A stretch of DNA of 64,000 bases, taken from Bordetella parapertussis. GTDB taxonomy: Bacteria > Pseudomonadota > Gammaproteobacteria > Burkholderiales > Burkholderiaceae_B. A program made the translations under genes and the position numbers. Below, piece by piece: positions 1 through 9,300 of this stretch. Under the pieces are notes generated by a model. The model had not been told where the DNA came from. It saw nothing but the letters and a program-made list of their open reading frames with translations, and searched no databases. The DNA is taken from NCBI GenBank assembly GCA_945865935.1, contig CAMBFI010000012.1, positions 22,910-86,909 of the forward strand, in the 5' to 3' direction. Every line of letters begins with the position of its first letter. The first letter of the stretch is position 1.

Positions 1-2865
1 AGCCTGACGGCTGCATCAGACGAAGCGGCAGAGATCGCCCACCACATCGCCGCCATGCAAGCCGACTTCGGTCAACTCGATGGGATCATTCATTTACAGG
101 GGATGGGCGCAGCCTATCAGACGGGCACCCCCACTGCTGCGATCACTCGCTGCATCAGTGTTGCCAAGCTGATTCAAGCTTGCCAGCTCACCGACACCAA
201 GACGCCTGTATGGTTGATCACTCAGCGAGCGCTAATAGAAAGCCCCTCTGACCTAGGTAGCGCTGAAGTCGTTACCGAAAACCCCCTTAGCGCTGACGTA
301 ATGTTAGGGGGGTTTGTTCGCTCGCTTAATAATGAGGTCAATACCAATCGCCTACAACTGATTGAGTTAAATACCAACGTGATCAGTCAACAGTTGATCG
401 AAGAATTAATTCATGAACTCATCGTTGGCAGCCACGAAACAGAAGTGATTTTGAGCAACAATCAGGGGCGCTTTGTGCCACGTCTCAAGCTCGGCCATCG
501 CGAATCCTTGATTAAGCGCTCTGTGTCTAGCGAGCAAGACACCTGCACACAGCTTAAGTTCAGCCAACCGGGTCAACTACGTAATCTGCAATGGCAAGTA
601 GTCAGGGGTCCGGCACCTAGCGACGATGAGGTTGAAATCGAGGTTGAAGCGACCGGTCTGAATTTTCGCGATGTCATGTATGCACAGGGCTTACTGTCTG
701 ATGAAGCGATAGAAAATGGTTTTGCTGGGCCAACGCTTGGGCTAGAGTGCTCCGGAAAGATCCTACGTTTGGGTAAGAGGGTCACCCATTTTGCAGTGGG
801 TGACCGTGTGGTCGGCTTTGGACCTGCGTGCTTTGCTAATCGCGTGGTAACTAAGGCCTCAGCGGTTTCTCATATTCCCCGCAGTCTCTCCACAGAAGCG
901 GCGGTAACGATTCCGAGCGCCTTTTTAACGAGTTACTACGCACTAGTGCATATGGGACGTCTGGCGCCTGGTGAAAAAATTCTGATTCACGGTGCAGCGG
1001 GTGGGGTGGGTCTTGCAGCGATTCAGATTGCACGCCGCTGCGGTGCCGAGATTTTTGCCACAGCTGGATCAGATGAAAAGCGAGAACTGTTGCACATGCT
1101 AGGTGTCGAACATGTACTAGACTCTCGCTCCCTAAGCTTTTCCGAAGACATTATGACGATCACAAAGGGGGTCGGCATCGATATGGTACTGAACTCACTT
1201 GCGGGTGAAGCGATCAATCGTAATCTAAGCATTCTGAAACCTTTTGGCCGATTTTTAGAGCTAGGCAAACGTGATTTCTATGAAAACACACGCATCGGTT
1301 TACGCCCCTTCAGAAATAACATTACTTATTTTGGTATCGACGCAGATCAGTTGATGAATGACCGTCCAGAACTGACCGCTAAACTATTTAGTGAGGTGAT
1401 GGATCTATTTGATAAAGGGCTGTTGTATGCCCTCCCCTATACACGCTTTGAGGCAAGAGATGTGCTCGACGCATTTCGCTTTATGCAACGATCAAAACAA
1501 ATCGGCAAGATTGTTGTGACCTATCGTAACGGTATCCCTGCAAGCAACACACACATCTCAGCGTCTGCGCAATCTGTCTATAAAAAAGCCGCACATCTTA
1601 AGCTGGATCCGCTAGCGACCTATTTGGTAACAGGCGGGCTAGGTGGTTTTGGTTTAAGAAGCGCGCACTGGCTAGCAGAAAAAGGGGCTCGTCAACTTAT
1701 CTTATTGGGTCGCCGCGGCCCAGACACCGTTGAAGCGCGTGCGGGTATCGAAGCGCTGACTAGCATGGGTGTCACGGTTTCAGCCCACGCCTGCGACATC
1801 ACAGATGGGGCAGCACTTTCTAAGATCCTTGAGCCAAGCTTGCCTCGCTTAAAGGGAGTGATTCATGCCGCAGCGGTCATCGAAGACAGTTTGGTCGAGA
1901 ACTTATCGCCAACGCAGCTTGAACGAGTGTTGAGCCCAAAGGTCGCTGGCGCAATGAATCTGCATCACCTAACGCAAAAACAAACTCTCGATTTTTTTGT
2001 GATGTATTCGTCGGCTACCACGCTCTTTGGCAACCCAGGTCAGGCCGCCTATATCGCCGCCAACTGCGGGCTTGAAGCACTGGCAACGCAGCGGCGCGCG
2101 AAGGGCCTTGCCGCCACGTGTATGCTCTGGGGTGCGATTGATGATGCGGGTTTTCTAGCCCGCAACCAGCGGGTAAAAGAGGATTTGCAACGCCGCATGG
2201 GTGGGCAAGCGCTATCCTCCGCCCACGCGCTTGAGCAACTGGAGGATGCGATTATCCACAACCGCACCAACGAAGGTGTGCTCAATTTAGATTTCTCCGC
2301 GTTGTCAAAATTCTTACCGAGCGCGCAGTCGCCCCGATTCAGTGAGTTGGCACGGTTTAGCCTCAGCCACGAGCTAAACGATCAAAGCACTGAAGATATC
2401 TCGCAACTGCTCTCTACGCTTGATGATACAACCCTTGCAGTCCAATTTATCGAGATGGTAAAACAGGAGTTAGCTAAGATATTACGTATTGCATCCGAAA
2501 AAATTGATGCCAGTAAGTCAACCTACGACATGGGCTTAGATTCTTTGATGGGTGTTGAGCTCGTCGTGGCCCTTGAGGCACGGTTTGGCGTACGTCTGTC
2601 GGTGATGGCGATTTCCGAAAACCCTAGCATAGAGAAGCTTGCATACCTTTTACTTGAGATCCTACGTGCTGAAGTGAATGCGCCTGTTCAAGCAGCGCAC
2701 ACCTTTACCCCTCAGTCGCCAAGCTCCGCAAATGCACACAGACACGTCGCTCATGTCACTGAATTAGTAAAACAACACGGGTCTGATTCAAGCGCCGAAG
2801 ACATCACAGCTTTGGCAGAAAGTCTTGATACACAGATCCATCAGCCCGGAAGGTTTTTACAATGA
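1..2865 (+). CDS. Type I polyketide/fatty acid synthase, C-terminal part (RkpA/WcbR-like)
   Basis: The reading frame is open from base 1, so the gene starts outside the window. Numbering from the Met at 55, the order is: a structural reductase-like half domain (about 1-150), an enoylreductase (about 165-490, NADPH loop HGAAGGVGLAAIQ near 312), a ketoreductase (about 515-710, TGGLGGFG near 524, then SS and the Y of GQAAYIAAN), and an acyl carrier domain whose Ser lies in GLDSLMG near 826. Such an ER-KR-ACP end makes reduced, fatty-acid-like chains. The stop overlaps the next start (ATGA). Partners downstream match the rhizobial rkp-1 and Burkholderia wcb capsule loci, where this synthase supplies an acyl chain for capsule export or anchoring. 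Ketosynthase and acyltransferase domains must lie upstream and are not visible. The capsule role is inferred from neighbours. Confidence 0.9.
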   Translation, partial: SLTAASDEAAEIAHHIAAMQADFGQLDGIIHLQGMGAAYQTGTPTAAITRCISVAKLIQACQLTDTKTPVWLITQRALIESPSDLGSAEVVTENPLSADVMLGGFVRSLNNEVNTNRLQLIELNTNVISQQLIEELIHELIVGSHETEVILSNNQGRFVPRLKLGHRESLIKRSVSSEQDTCTQLKFSQPGQLRNLQWQVVRGPAPSDDEVEIEVEATGLNFRDVMYAQGLLSDEAIENGFAGPTLGLECSGKILRLGKRVTHFAVGDRVVGFGPACFANRVVTKASAVSHIPRSLSTEAAVTIPSAFLTSYYALVHMGRLAPGEKILIHGAAGGVGLAAIQIARRCGAEIFATAGSDEKRELLHMLGVEHVLDSRSLSFSEDIMTITKGVGIDMVLNSLAGEAINRNLSILKPFGRFLELGKRDFYENTRIGLRPFRNNITYFGIDADQLMNDRPELTAKLFSEVMDLFDKGLLYALPYTRFEARDVLDAFRFMQRSKQIGKIVVTYRNGIPASNTHISASAQSVYKKAAHLKLDPLATYLVTGGLGGFGLRSAHWLAEKGARQLILLGRRGPDTVEARAGIEALTSMGVTVSAHACDITDGAALSKILEPSLPRLKGVIHAAAVIEDSLVENLSPTQLERVLSPKVAGAMNLHHLTQKQTLDFFVMYSSATTLFGNPGQAAYIAANCGLEALATQRRAKGLAATCMLWGAIDDAGFLARNQRVKEDLQRRMGGQALSSAHALEQLEDAIIHNRTNEGVLNLDFSALSKFLPSAQSPRFSELARFSLSHELNDQSTEDISQLLSTLDDTTLAVQFIEMVKQELAKILRIASEKIDASKSTYDMGLDSLMGVELVVALEARFGVRLSVMAISENPSIEKLAYLLLEILRAEVNAPVQAAHTFTPQSPSSANAHRHVAHVTELVKQHGSDSSAEDITALAESLDTQIHQPGRFLQ

Positions 2866-4274
2866 CGCTGACTAAACGCGTGGTGTCGGGCCTCAGTGCA
2901 CAGCTCAAAGACAAACTCATTCAACAGTCGCTTGAACGGCGGCTTAAACATGCTGACCTGACGGAGCCGTCAAAAGCGCAGAGACTCAAAGATCAAGGCA
3001 CCACTTCCGGTAGACTCGCCACCCACGCTGCGGCTGCGGTGGGTGATGACTATCAGACGTCCGCGGTTGCAAAAGCGTTTTATCGTTTTGACCAGATGCC
3101 TGGTTATAAAAAAATCCAGATCATTCATAGCGGCGCGCAACGCATGGGGTTGACGAATCCCTTTTTTAAGCAACATGATGGTCTGGCAAATGCACATACA
3201 CAGATTGCCGGGCGAGACCTGATTAATTTTTCTAGCTATAACTATCTGAACCTATCGGGTGATGAGCGCATCAATGCTGCAGCAGTGGCTGCGATCAAAA
3301 AATACGGCACCTCTGTGTCGGCCAGTCGCCTAGTGTCTGGCGAAAGGCCTATCCATCGAGAACTCGAAGCAGCACTTGCAGCCCTATATGAAGCTGAGGC
3401 TGCAATTGTGTTCGTCAGTGGCCATGCAACCAACGTTACGACCATAGGTTATTTATTTGGACCACGTGATCTAGTAGTGCACGACGAATACATTCACAAC
3501 AGCGCGTTGGAGGGCATCAAGTTATCGGGAGCCAAACGCTTTTCTTTTCCGCACAATGATTGGCAAGCATTAGATCAACTTTTGACGCAACATCGCACGC
3601 ATTATGAAAGGGTGCTAGTGGTAATCGAAGGCATCTATAGCATGGACGGCGATTATCCAGAGTTACCTCGATTTGTTGAGGTTCGCAATCGTCACAAGGT
3701 GTTCCTGATGGTGGATGAGGCACATTCGTTAGGAGTGATGGGCACGCGCGGCCATGGGATCCGCGAGCATTTTGGTCTGCAAAGCGGAGATGTGGATCTC
3801 TGGATGGGCACACTGAGTAAGACTCTAGCTGGCTGCGGAGGGTACATCGCCGGCGAATCTGCCTTAATCGAGCATTTAAAATTTCTAGCACCGGGTTTTT
3901 TGTATAGCGTTGGGATGTCCCCGCCACTCGCTGCAGCTTCGCTTGCTGCATTGCAATGTCTAGCTGAGGAGCAACCTCGCGTGGCCGCTTTACAAGAACG
4001 TGGCAAATATTTTTTACAGCTGGCACAAGCGGCGGGCGTAAATACTGGAACGAGTAGCGGTCTAGCCGTGGTGCCAGCCATTATTGGTAGCTCAATTCGT
4101 GCGACCCGGCTATCGAGCGCCCTGCTTGCGAGAGGGATCAACGTTCAGCCAATTTTGTACCCTGCCGTCCCAGAAAAATCAGCGCGTTTGAGATTTTTTA
4201 TGTCTTGTCAGCATACCAAACATGAAATCGAACATACGGTTACCGCTCTGGTAGAAGAAATTGAAAACTTGTAA
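2862..4274 (+). CDS. AONS-family PLP acyltransferase (RkpG/WcbT-like)
   Basis: This 470-residue protein belongs to the alpha-oxoamine synthase family (BioF, Kbl, serine palmitoyltransferase), in which PLP catalyses decarboxylative condensation of an amino acid with an acyl thioester. The PLP lysine is K320 in TLSKTLAG, preceded by the VDEAHS motif. About 100 extra N-terminal residues precede the fold; BioF lacks these, and this is typical of PKS-linked RkpG-type members. It overlaps the PKS gene by four bases and is translationally coupled to it, so its acyl donor is probably the chain on the PKS carrier domain. A biotin role is unlikely because no bio genes are nearby. Confidence 0.85.
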   Translation: MTLTKRVVSGLSAQLKDKLIQQSLERRLKHADLTEPSKAQRLKDQGTTSGRLATHAAAAVGDDYQTSAVAKAFYRFDQMPGYKKIQIIHSGAQRMGLTNPFFKQHDGLANAHTQIAGRDLINFSSYNYLNLSGDERINAAAVAAIKKYGTSVSASRLVSGERPIHRELEAALAALYEAEAAIVFVSGHATNVTTIGYLFGPRDLVVHDEYIHNSALEGIKLSGAKRFSFPHNDWQALDQLLTQHRTHYERVLVVIEGIYSMDGDYPELPRFVEVRNRHKVFLMVDEAHSLGVMGTRGHGIREHFGLQSGDVDLWMGTLSKTLAGCGGYIAGESALIEHLKFLAPGFLYSVGMSPPLAAASLAALQCLAEEQPRVAALQERGKYFLQLAQAAGVNTGTSSGLAVVPAIIGSSIRATRLSSALLARGINVQPILYPAVPEKSARLRFFMSCQHTKHEIEHTVTALVEEIENL

Positions 4275-4289
4275 CATCCGCAAGTTTTC
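4263..4289. terminator. Convergent hairpin between the AONS-like and sulfatase genes
   Basis: Perfect 9-bp inverted repeat, GAAAACTTG and CAAGTTTTC, with a 9-base loop. It spans the stop codon of the plus-strand gene and lies 3 bases from the stop of the minus-strand gene. The A and T runs in the arms give short U tracts in both directions, so it may end both convergent transcripts. The stem is AT-rich, so strength is uncertain. Confidence 0.5.
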
Positions 4290-4292
4290 TAT

Positions 4293-5864
4293 TTACTTTA
4301 ATAACTCTGCGGCAAGCTGATGCACATGAATAGGTTGTAGCGGCGGTCTACGTTCTGGTACAAGCTCGCCGTCGGTCTTAAGATGATCCGAGCGCCAATA
4401 AAAATAATCAGTATTCCCGTCAGGTAAGCCATACTGTTCATACACCTTGGCTAACACCGGTACATGATCCCCATACCAAAGAAGTTGCGTTGGCGTAGGA
4501 TCAGTCCCACTTGGCTTGGAAAGTCTACTCAGCAAGCGCAAAATCATCTGATCGGCATTGGCTAAATGCCTAAGGTATATCGCAAGTTCTAGACTGTTTT
4601 TTGGCAAAGGCTCGCTCAACCACTTTCGCTCTTCCATCTCTGTGATGTGCTCAAGATGTAAGGGCCCATGATTTTCCATCGTAATGGCAAATATAAATAG
4701 CGGCTGCTCATGCCTCCTTGTCAACGTCTCAAGGATTTTGTCGGTTAGCGCTTGATCGCTCACATACGGCCCTTGCCTTGGATCCTGCTGTTGCAAGGGT
4801 TGAGCAAAGCTTTCTAAATCAATAAATTCATCAACACCAAGTAAAGCAAAAATTTTATCGCGCTGATAAAAACTTTTTGGATAAGGGTGAATACAAACTG
4901 TTCGGTACCCTCTTTTTTTAAACTCGCGCGCAATCGACGGTAACTCAGACGACACTAGACGACGGTAGGGGTTGAACTGATCGATCCCCAACTGAGTTGA
5001 GTCGATACCGGTTAAAAAAGAAAACTCTGTTCGCACGGTGTTCGCTCCCCAAGCCGGCACTTTGAGGGTTCCAAAGCTCACTGACGCACGGCACGCTTGA
5101 TCAAAGCTAGATAGGACGCTCGGTTTGATCAGGCTAAACGCACGCCTTGGATCAAAAAACGATTCACTTTGCACGACAATCGTGTCGTACCTTTTTCGTA
5201 CGTCGCTTGCGAAAGAAACCGAGCTCAGAGTCGAATGCTTGATAAGGTCAGCTAAGGTAGTCGCGTTGCGCTCTGCCCACGCGTAGTGCCAACATAGCGC
5301 GACGAGTCCTCTCTGTTTGAAGTCATCGTTTGGTTGAAATCTTAAAGTTATTTCGTACTGATGCCCAACAAAAAGTACGGCTATTGCAAAGAGAAAAACA
5401 ACCAACCCGGCCAGCTTGACTTCTTGAAGGGGTACAGACTGCGATAACGCATATTCGAGCGACAGGCCGATCCATAGCGCTAACCCGACAGCAGCAAGGC
5501 AAACAACGATTTTCAGTAACCCAAAAAATGGCAGGTATAGCCTCGGGTGCTTGAGGGTATCGACAAAATAATCAAAGTCTTGATAAATAAAGGGCTCACG
5601 CAACGCGTTAAACTTTGCGTGATTGATTAAGACGAGTACGTAAAAAATCGTGTTGGTCAGACACACGGCCAGCCAAGGCCTACCGAACTGAATAAACTCA
5701 AACAAATACAGCAACAGCCAAGACGCACTGTGAATCATAAAATCTGCAGGGCTACGTTGCCAGGGTGGCCGAGGGCGCGGCAGATGGACTTGCTCCAGCA
5801 CAAAAGACAATGCGAGCCCGATCAACAGCGGGGCCATCAGCGCTTTCAGTGCGTCAATTGGCAC
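4293..5864 (-). CDS. Membrane sulfatase-fold phosphotransferase-like protein (LTA-synthase type)
   Basis: Protein of 523 residues with about five N-terminal hydrophobic segments (roughly 1-165), then a periplasmic alkaline-phosphatase/sulfatase fold. The catalytic domain opens with YDTIVVQSESFF. It carries GANTVRTEFSFLTG, the LTA-synthase-like motif that holds a nucleophilic Thr rather than the Cys/Ser of true sulfatases, and later NHGPLH and WYGDHVPVL metal-site segments. Enzymes of this group usually transfer phosphoglycerol or phosphoethanolamine. Its start overlaps the upstream SDR stop by 11 bases, so it is the last gene of a three-gene operon. In rkp/wcb capsule loci a comparable membrane protein sits with the same partners. 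The substrate is unknown. Confidence 0.75.
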   Translation of the reverse strand: MPIDALKALMAPLLIGLALSFVLEQVHLPRPRPPWQRSPADFMIHSASWLLLYLFEFIQFGRPWLAVCLTNTIFYVLVLINHAKFNALREPFIYQDFDYFVDTLKHPRLYLPFFGLLKIVVCLAAVGLALWIGLSLEYALSQSVPLQEVKLAGLVVFLFAIAVLFVGHQYEITLRFQPNDDFKQRGLVALCWHYAWAERNATTLADLIKHSTLSSVSFASDVRKRYDTIVVQSESFFDPRRAFSLIKPSVLSSFDQACRASVSFGTLKVPAWGANTVRTEFSFLTGIDSTQLGIDQFNPYRRLVSSELPSIAREFKKRGYRTVCIHPYPKSFYQRDKIFALLGVDEFIDLESFAQPLQQQDPRQGPYVSDQALTDKILETLTRRHEQPLFIFAITMENHGPLHLEHITEMEERKWLSEPLPKNSLELAIYLRHLANADQMILRLLSRLSKPSGTDPTPTQLLWYGDHVPVLAKVYEQYGLPDGNTDYFYWRSDHLKTDGELVPERRPPLQPIHVHQLAAELLK

Positions 5865-6630
5865 GGTACCCCAGTAGGCTAAGGATTTTGACCGATACGC
5901 TTGGAGGCAATACCGCTAAAAACCAACAGCCAATATTTAACGGAAACGGAAAAGAAATGCGCGCGTGATGCAGTGCGAGGCGTCGCTTAATGAGCTTGGC
6001 GGCCCGCTCGGGCGTCCAGAGAAAAGGCTTGGGTCCAGGCATAGCTCGGCACATCGCTGAATCCACATAACCCGGCATCACAACGGCCACGTGAACACCA
6101 TAGGGCGCTAGCCAACCATGTAAGGCCTCGCCATAGGCTTTCACGCCCGCTTTGCTGGCGCTATAAGCGGGCGTAACTGGCAAGCCAAAAAAACCTGCGA
6201 GCGAACTCATCAGTGCAATCTGACCATGACCGCGCGCCTTCATCGCGCGCGCTGCCACGTGCGCCAACGCCATGGTTGCACGCAGGTTTACATCCAAAAG
6301 TCGCTCTGTGTCCGCCCACTCTTCGCCCGCGCCGTCTGGCCCAATATTAATGTTCACGCCCTGATTCACAATCAAGAGATCCAGGGGATACTGGTCGTCA
6401 ATATCCTGCGCCCACGCCTGCACTTGAGGAGTATCGGTCAAATCAAACAGCCCGAGCACCACCATCGCACCCTTCTGCTCACAATCGTCAGCCACCGCAG
6501 AGAGTGTGTTTTCGTCACGACCGTGCAAAATCAGCCTGACGTCGGGTGCGGCATAAGCACGCGCAAGTGCCGCGCCGATACTCCCAGACGCACCTGTAAT
6601 CATCACTGTCCGCAAAGTTCGTTGATTCAT
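5854..6630 (-). CDS. SDR oxidoreductase of capsule-lipid locus (RkpH/WcbP-like)
   Basis: A 258-residue classical short-chain dehydrogenase: cofactor motif TGASGSIGAA at the N-terminus, NQG motif near the middle, catalytic Ser followed by YSASK (Tyr and Lys). The C-terminal 50 residues are hydrophobic (FPFPLNIGCWFLAVLPP), suggesting membrane association, as expected for a lipid substrate. It lies four bases after the KpsS-like gene and overlaps the sulfatase-fold gene. Inferred role: reduction of the 3-keto product of the AONS-like condensing enzyme, by analogy with 3-ketosphinganine reductase; this is not shown by sequence alone. Confidence 0.8.
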   Translation of the reverse strand: MNQRTLRTVMITGASGSIGAALARAYAAPDVRLILHGRDENTLSAVADDCEQKGAMVVLGLFDLTDTPQVQAWAQDIDDQYPLDLLIVNQGVNINIGPDGAGEEWADTERLLDVNLRATMALAHVAARAMKARGHGQIALMSSLAGFFGLPVTPAYSASKAGVKAYGEALHGWLAPYGVHVAVVMPGYVDSAMCRAMPGPKPFLWTPERAAKLIKRRLALHHARISFPFPLNIGCWFLAVLPPSVSVKILSLLGYRAN

Positions 6631-6634
6631 AGGC

Positions 6635-7885
6635 TCATATTGAAATCTGCTGCATCAGACACTCTAAGGGGGACTGCTCCGCAACCAATATCTTAGCGCT
6701 GGCATTTGCGGCAAGCTCGATCCCCCGCGGGCAATAAAACCCGCCGTTTACCTGTGTGGTGCTTATGACCACAGCTTTGAATAGCGCAAAGAGTTCAGGC
6801 TCAGGCTTAGGTAGTTGTTGCCAAAACGCATCGAGCGCGCACTGTGCCGTTAAGCCTTGAAAATCATATATGGCGGGCGCCAAACAGAGTGTGGGGCAAC
6901 CATGCTCAAGAGCCACGTTGCCCACAGTACTGTTTAAAGTGATCGTACCCAAAGCATTTTTCAACAAAGCGGCAAGATCGCCTGTTTCAAAGTACTCGAT
7001 CCGCCCCGATACGCCATACCGACTAGCAAGCTGTTCGCTTAACAGTTGATAATTAACTTGATCAAAATCAAGGGGATGATTTTTGATGGCTAGACGCGTA
7101 TTCGCAGGCGCATACTGAGAAAAAGAGTCGATGACGCGTTCAAGCACCGCTTGCATGGTGTTCAATTCGGGTTGATCCCGTACTTGAAAGTCACTATTGA
7201 GCTGCAACGGCAAAAAATAGAAACCTCCAGATCGCTTCAAAAGATCGTGAAGCCTTAAGCGTTCTTGGTGTGCATGAAATTTATTTTTAACATTACGTAC
7301 AACAAACCCAGAGTATTCGACCGGCGCAAGCACAGCAGCATGTGTATGGTATCGAGGAAAGACCAGCGGATTTAGCCCAGAGGCCAAATGGTAGGCTACG
7401 TCGTGAGCCGCACGTCGCCAAAAAGGCGACTGAAAAGTGCTGAGCTCGGTCTGTCCCACCTGCGACGCTAACAGCTTGTGGCCGGCAGCCCGAAGCCACG
7501 TCACGTCACGCGGTAGTTGTGAACGACTATTCACCCCTTCGCGCTCAAGTGTCACCAAGTATGGTCGAAAATACCCTTCTTCAAAGACATGATTACGGAC
7601 TCCATGCCTGCGGGCTGTATGCACGGCGTGACGATGCACAGGTCGTCGGTCACCAAACAGTACTTGATCGGTAATACCTTCGCTCAGATACATTTGCTCA
7701 AGATACCCTGCAAGCTCTGACTCCATCTGCCGAAACCAGACAGACTGATCAGGCGCCCAGTACGCCACGTCACCCATGTTGAAACTGATCTTTGTGACAC
7801 GATGCCCGGCAGCACGTAATCGTTTTGCAAGGCGCTTAAAAAATGGCGAACTCACACCCTGCAAAAATAGAAAATGTCGTTTCAC
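6635..7885 (-). CDS. Capsule polysaccharide biosynthesis/export protein (KpsS/RkpJ/WcbO-like)
   Basis: 416 residues with the KpsS-type opening (FLQGVSSPFFKRLAKRL), a glycosyltransferase-like fold without signal peptide, and the late FETGDLAALLKNALGTITLNSTVGNVAL segment seen here as residues around 295-330. KpsS-family proteins are cytoplasmic Kdo transferases that build the linker between lipid and capsule. As first gene of the minus-strand operon it ties the PKS/AONS/SDR lipid genes to capsular polysaccharide. No KpsC, ABC transporter or glycosyltransferase genes are visible in the window; they may lie left of it. Confidence 0.8.
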   Translation of the reverse strand: MKRHFLFLQGVSSPFFKRLAKRLRAAGHRVTKISFNMGDVAYWAPDQSVWFRQMESELAGYLEQMYLSEGITDQVLFGDRRPVHRHAVHTARRHGVRNHVFEEGYFRPYLVTLEREGVNSRSQLPRDVTWLRAAGHKLLASQVGQTELSTFQSPFWRRAAHDVAYHLASGLNPLVFPRYHTHAAVLAPVEYSGFVVRNVKNKFHAHQERLRLHDLLKRSGGFYFLPLQLNSDFQVRDQPELNTMQAVLERVIDSFSQYAPANTRLAIKNHPLDFDQVNYQLLSEQLASRYGVSGRIEYFETGDLAALLKNALGTITLNSTVGNVALEHGCPTLCLAPAIYDFQGLTAQCALDAFWQQLPKPEPELFALFKAVVISTTQVNGGFYCPRGIELAANASAKILVAEQSPLECLMQQISI

Positions 7886-8092
7886 GAAGTCTTCAAAAAG
7901 TTAACTGGCGAGATTCTCGTTTAGGGCTTCGCACGCTTGCATGATCTCAGACACTTGAAGTTGAACCACCTTAGGGAGAGCGCTTACGCAGCTCGTCTAG
8001 CGCAGCAAAAGAGCCATGAATCGCTTATCGTTTCTCATCAAGTTGATATTAACAAATATTGCTTAGCGTACGTCACTAAACCTAACGCATAA

Positions 8093-8692
8093 CTAAACAG
8101 CCAATACACCACTTGCCCCGAGCACCGCTCCGATCCCAAGCAACCAAAACATATTGATCTTAGTGCGCCACACAATCAGCGTCACCGCAGCCGTCAAGAC
8201 CCACAGCGGCCAGTCGTGTACACCCTCCGTATTGGCCGTCGCAAGCAACCAGCCTGAGGCGACCATTAACGCGGTCACGATAGGCCCCATCCCCTGCTTA
8301 AAGGCCCGTACAGCGCGTAAATCTCTGTTGCGATGCACCCAACTCGCCGTCACAAAGATGAGGGCCGAGCTCGGCACCAGAATCCCGATCATGCTGAGCG
8401 TCGCCGCAAAGAGTGCCGGGCCAAAGCCGCCCGCATTCAACCCGATATTCCAACCAATTAAAGCTACGAACAGCACATTTGGGCCTGGCGCACCTTGTGC
8501 AATCACCACCGAGGCACTGAACTGGGCATCCGTCAGCCATTGCTCTTGCGTCACCAGGTGATGATGGATTTCAGGCAACATGACCAGTGGCCCACCGACC
8601 GACGTCAAGGAAAACTGCAAGAAATAGCTAAGCAGGTCGAACCAGTCTGACCATTGCATCACGATGCTGAGGGGCGTATTCATGGCTTGCAC
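8093..8692 (-). CDS. chrA: Chromate transporter half protein ChrA (second gene of pair)
   Basis: 199-residue membrane protein of the short-chain CHR family: GGPLVMLPEIHHHLV then a W at the 'QWL' position, and the GAPGPNVLF motif. About six hydrophobic segments. Short-chain CHR proteins occur as adjacent pairs that together equal one full-length ChrA and export chromate. It follows its partner with one base between, so the two are cotranscribed. Whether chromate is the real substrate cannot be told from sequence. Confidence 0.85.
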   Translation of the reverse strand: MQAMNTPLSIVMQWSDWFDLLSYFLQFSLTSVGGPLVMLPEIHHHLVTQEQWLTDAQFSASVVIAQGAPGPNVLFVALIGWNIGLNAGGFGPALFAATLSMIGILVPSSALIFVTASWVHRNRDLRAVRAFKQGMGPIVTALMVASGWLLATANTEGVHDWPLWVLTAAVTLIVWRTKINMFWLLGIGAVLGASGVLAV

Positions 8693-8693
8693 T

Positions 8694-9281
8694 TCATTGC
8701 TTGTCCTTCAGTGCCGCATCTTTAATCTTCAGATACGCAATGACACAAGCAATGCCACCCAGCCCGAATAAGATATAGGTCATGCGCCATTGAAATAGTG
8801 CTGTGCCTACAAAACTGGCCACACCCAAGATTATGCAGAGCACTGGACCAAGCACATTGCTTTTCAAAGCCGACAACAGCTTAATGCCTGTCGCAGTGAT
8901 TAAGCCTGCGGCCACAGCGCCCATGCCACGTAAGGCTGCGATGACCTCGGGATGATGTCCAAAAAATGTATAGGCAACCGCCAGTAACAGCACAATCACC
9001 GACGGCATGGCAAACATACCCACCACGGCTGCCACCGCACCACGCCAGCCAAAGTAGCGTGAACCAACAATCACGGCGATGTTCAACGCAGGAGGCCCCG
9101 GCATCGTACGCGCCACAGCCCACTCTTCAATAAACTCTGCGCGTGTCAGCCACTTTTTCTTTTCAACCATCTCACGTTCAATAAACGCAAGCACACCACC
9201 AAAGCCCTGAAGGGCCAAGAGGCTAAAAGTAACAAATACCTCACGTATCGACTGCGGGCGAGGCCTTTCCAACGAAGTCAT
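8694..9281 (-). CDS. chrA: Chromate transporter half protein ChrA (first gene of pair)
   Basis: 195 residues, the N-terminal-type half: GFGGVLAFIEREMVEKKKWLT and the MPGPPALNIAV motif, which in CHR proteins lie in the first membrane repeat. It starts 20 bases after the lytic transglycosylase stop and may be cotranscribed with it. Together with the next gene it forms the heterodimeric type of CHR transporter. Confidence 0.85.
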   Translation of the reverse strand: MTSLERPRPQSIREVFVTFSLLALQGFGGVLAFIEREMVEKKKWLTRAEFIEEWAVARTMPGPPALNIAVIVGSRYFGWRGAVAAVVGMFAMPSVIVLLLAVAYTFFGHHPEVIAALRGMGAVAAGLITATGIKLLSALKSNVLGPVLCIILGVASFVGTALFQWRMTYILFGLGGIACVIAYLKIKDAALKDKQ

Positions 9282-9300
9282 GCTGCTCTGCTTCCAACGA

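Noticed and set aside
573..785. Opposite-strand frames inside the PKS and other genes
   Set aside because: They lie antisense within well-supported genes, have no ribosome sites and no recognisable domains.
2862..4274. Biotin synthesis enzyme BioF
   Set aside because: The extra 100 N-terminal residues, the overlap with a PKS gene and absence of bio genes favour the capsule-lipid type.
7886..8092. Remnant gene upstream of the KpsS-like gene
   Set aside because: A short minus-strand frame ends QACEALNENLAS but begins after a stop with no start or known motif.
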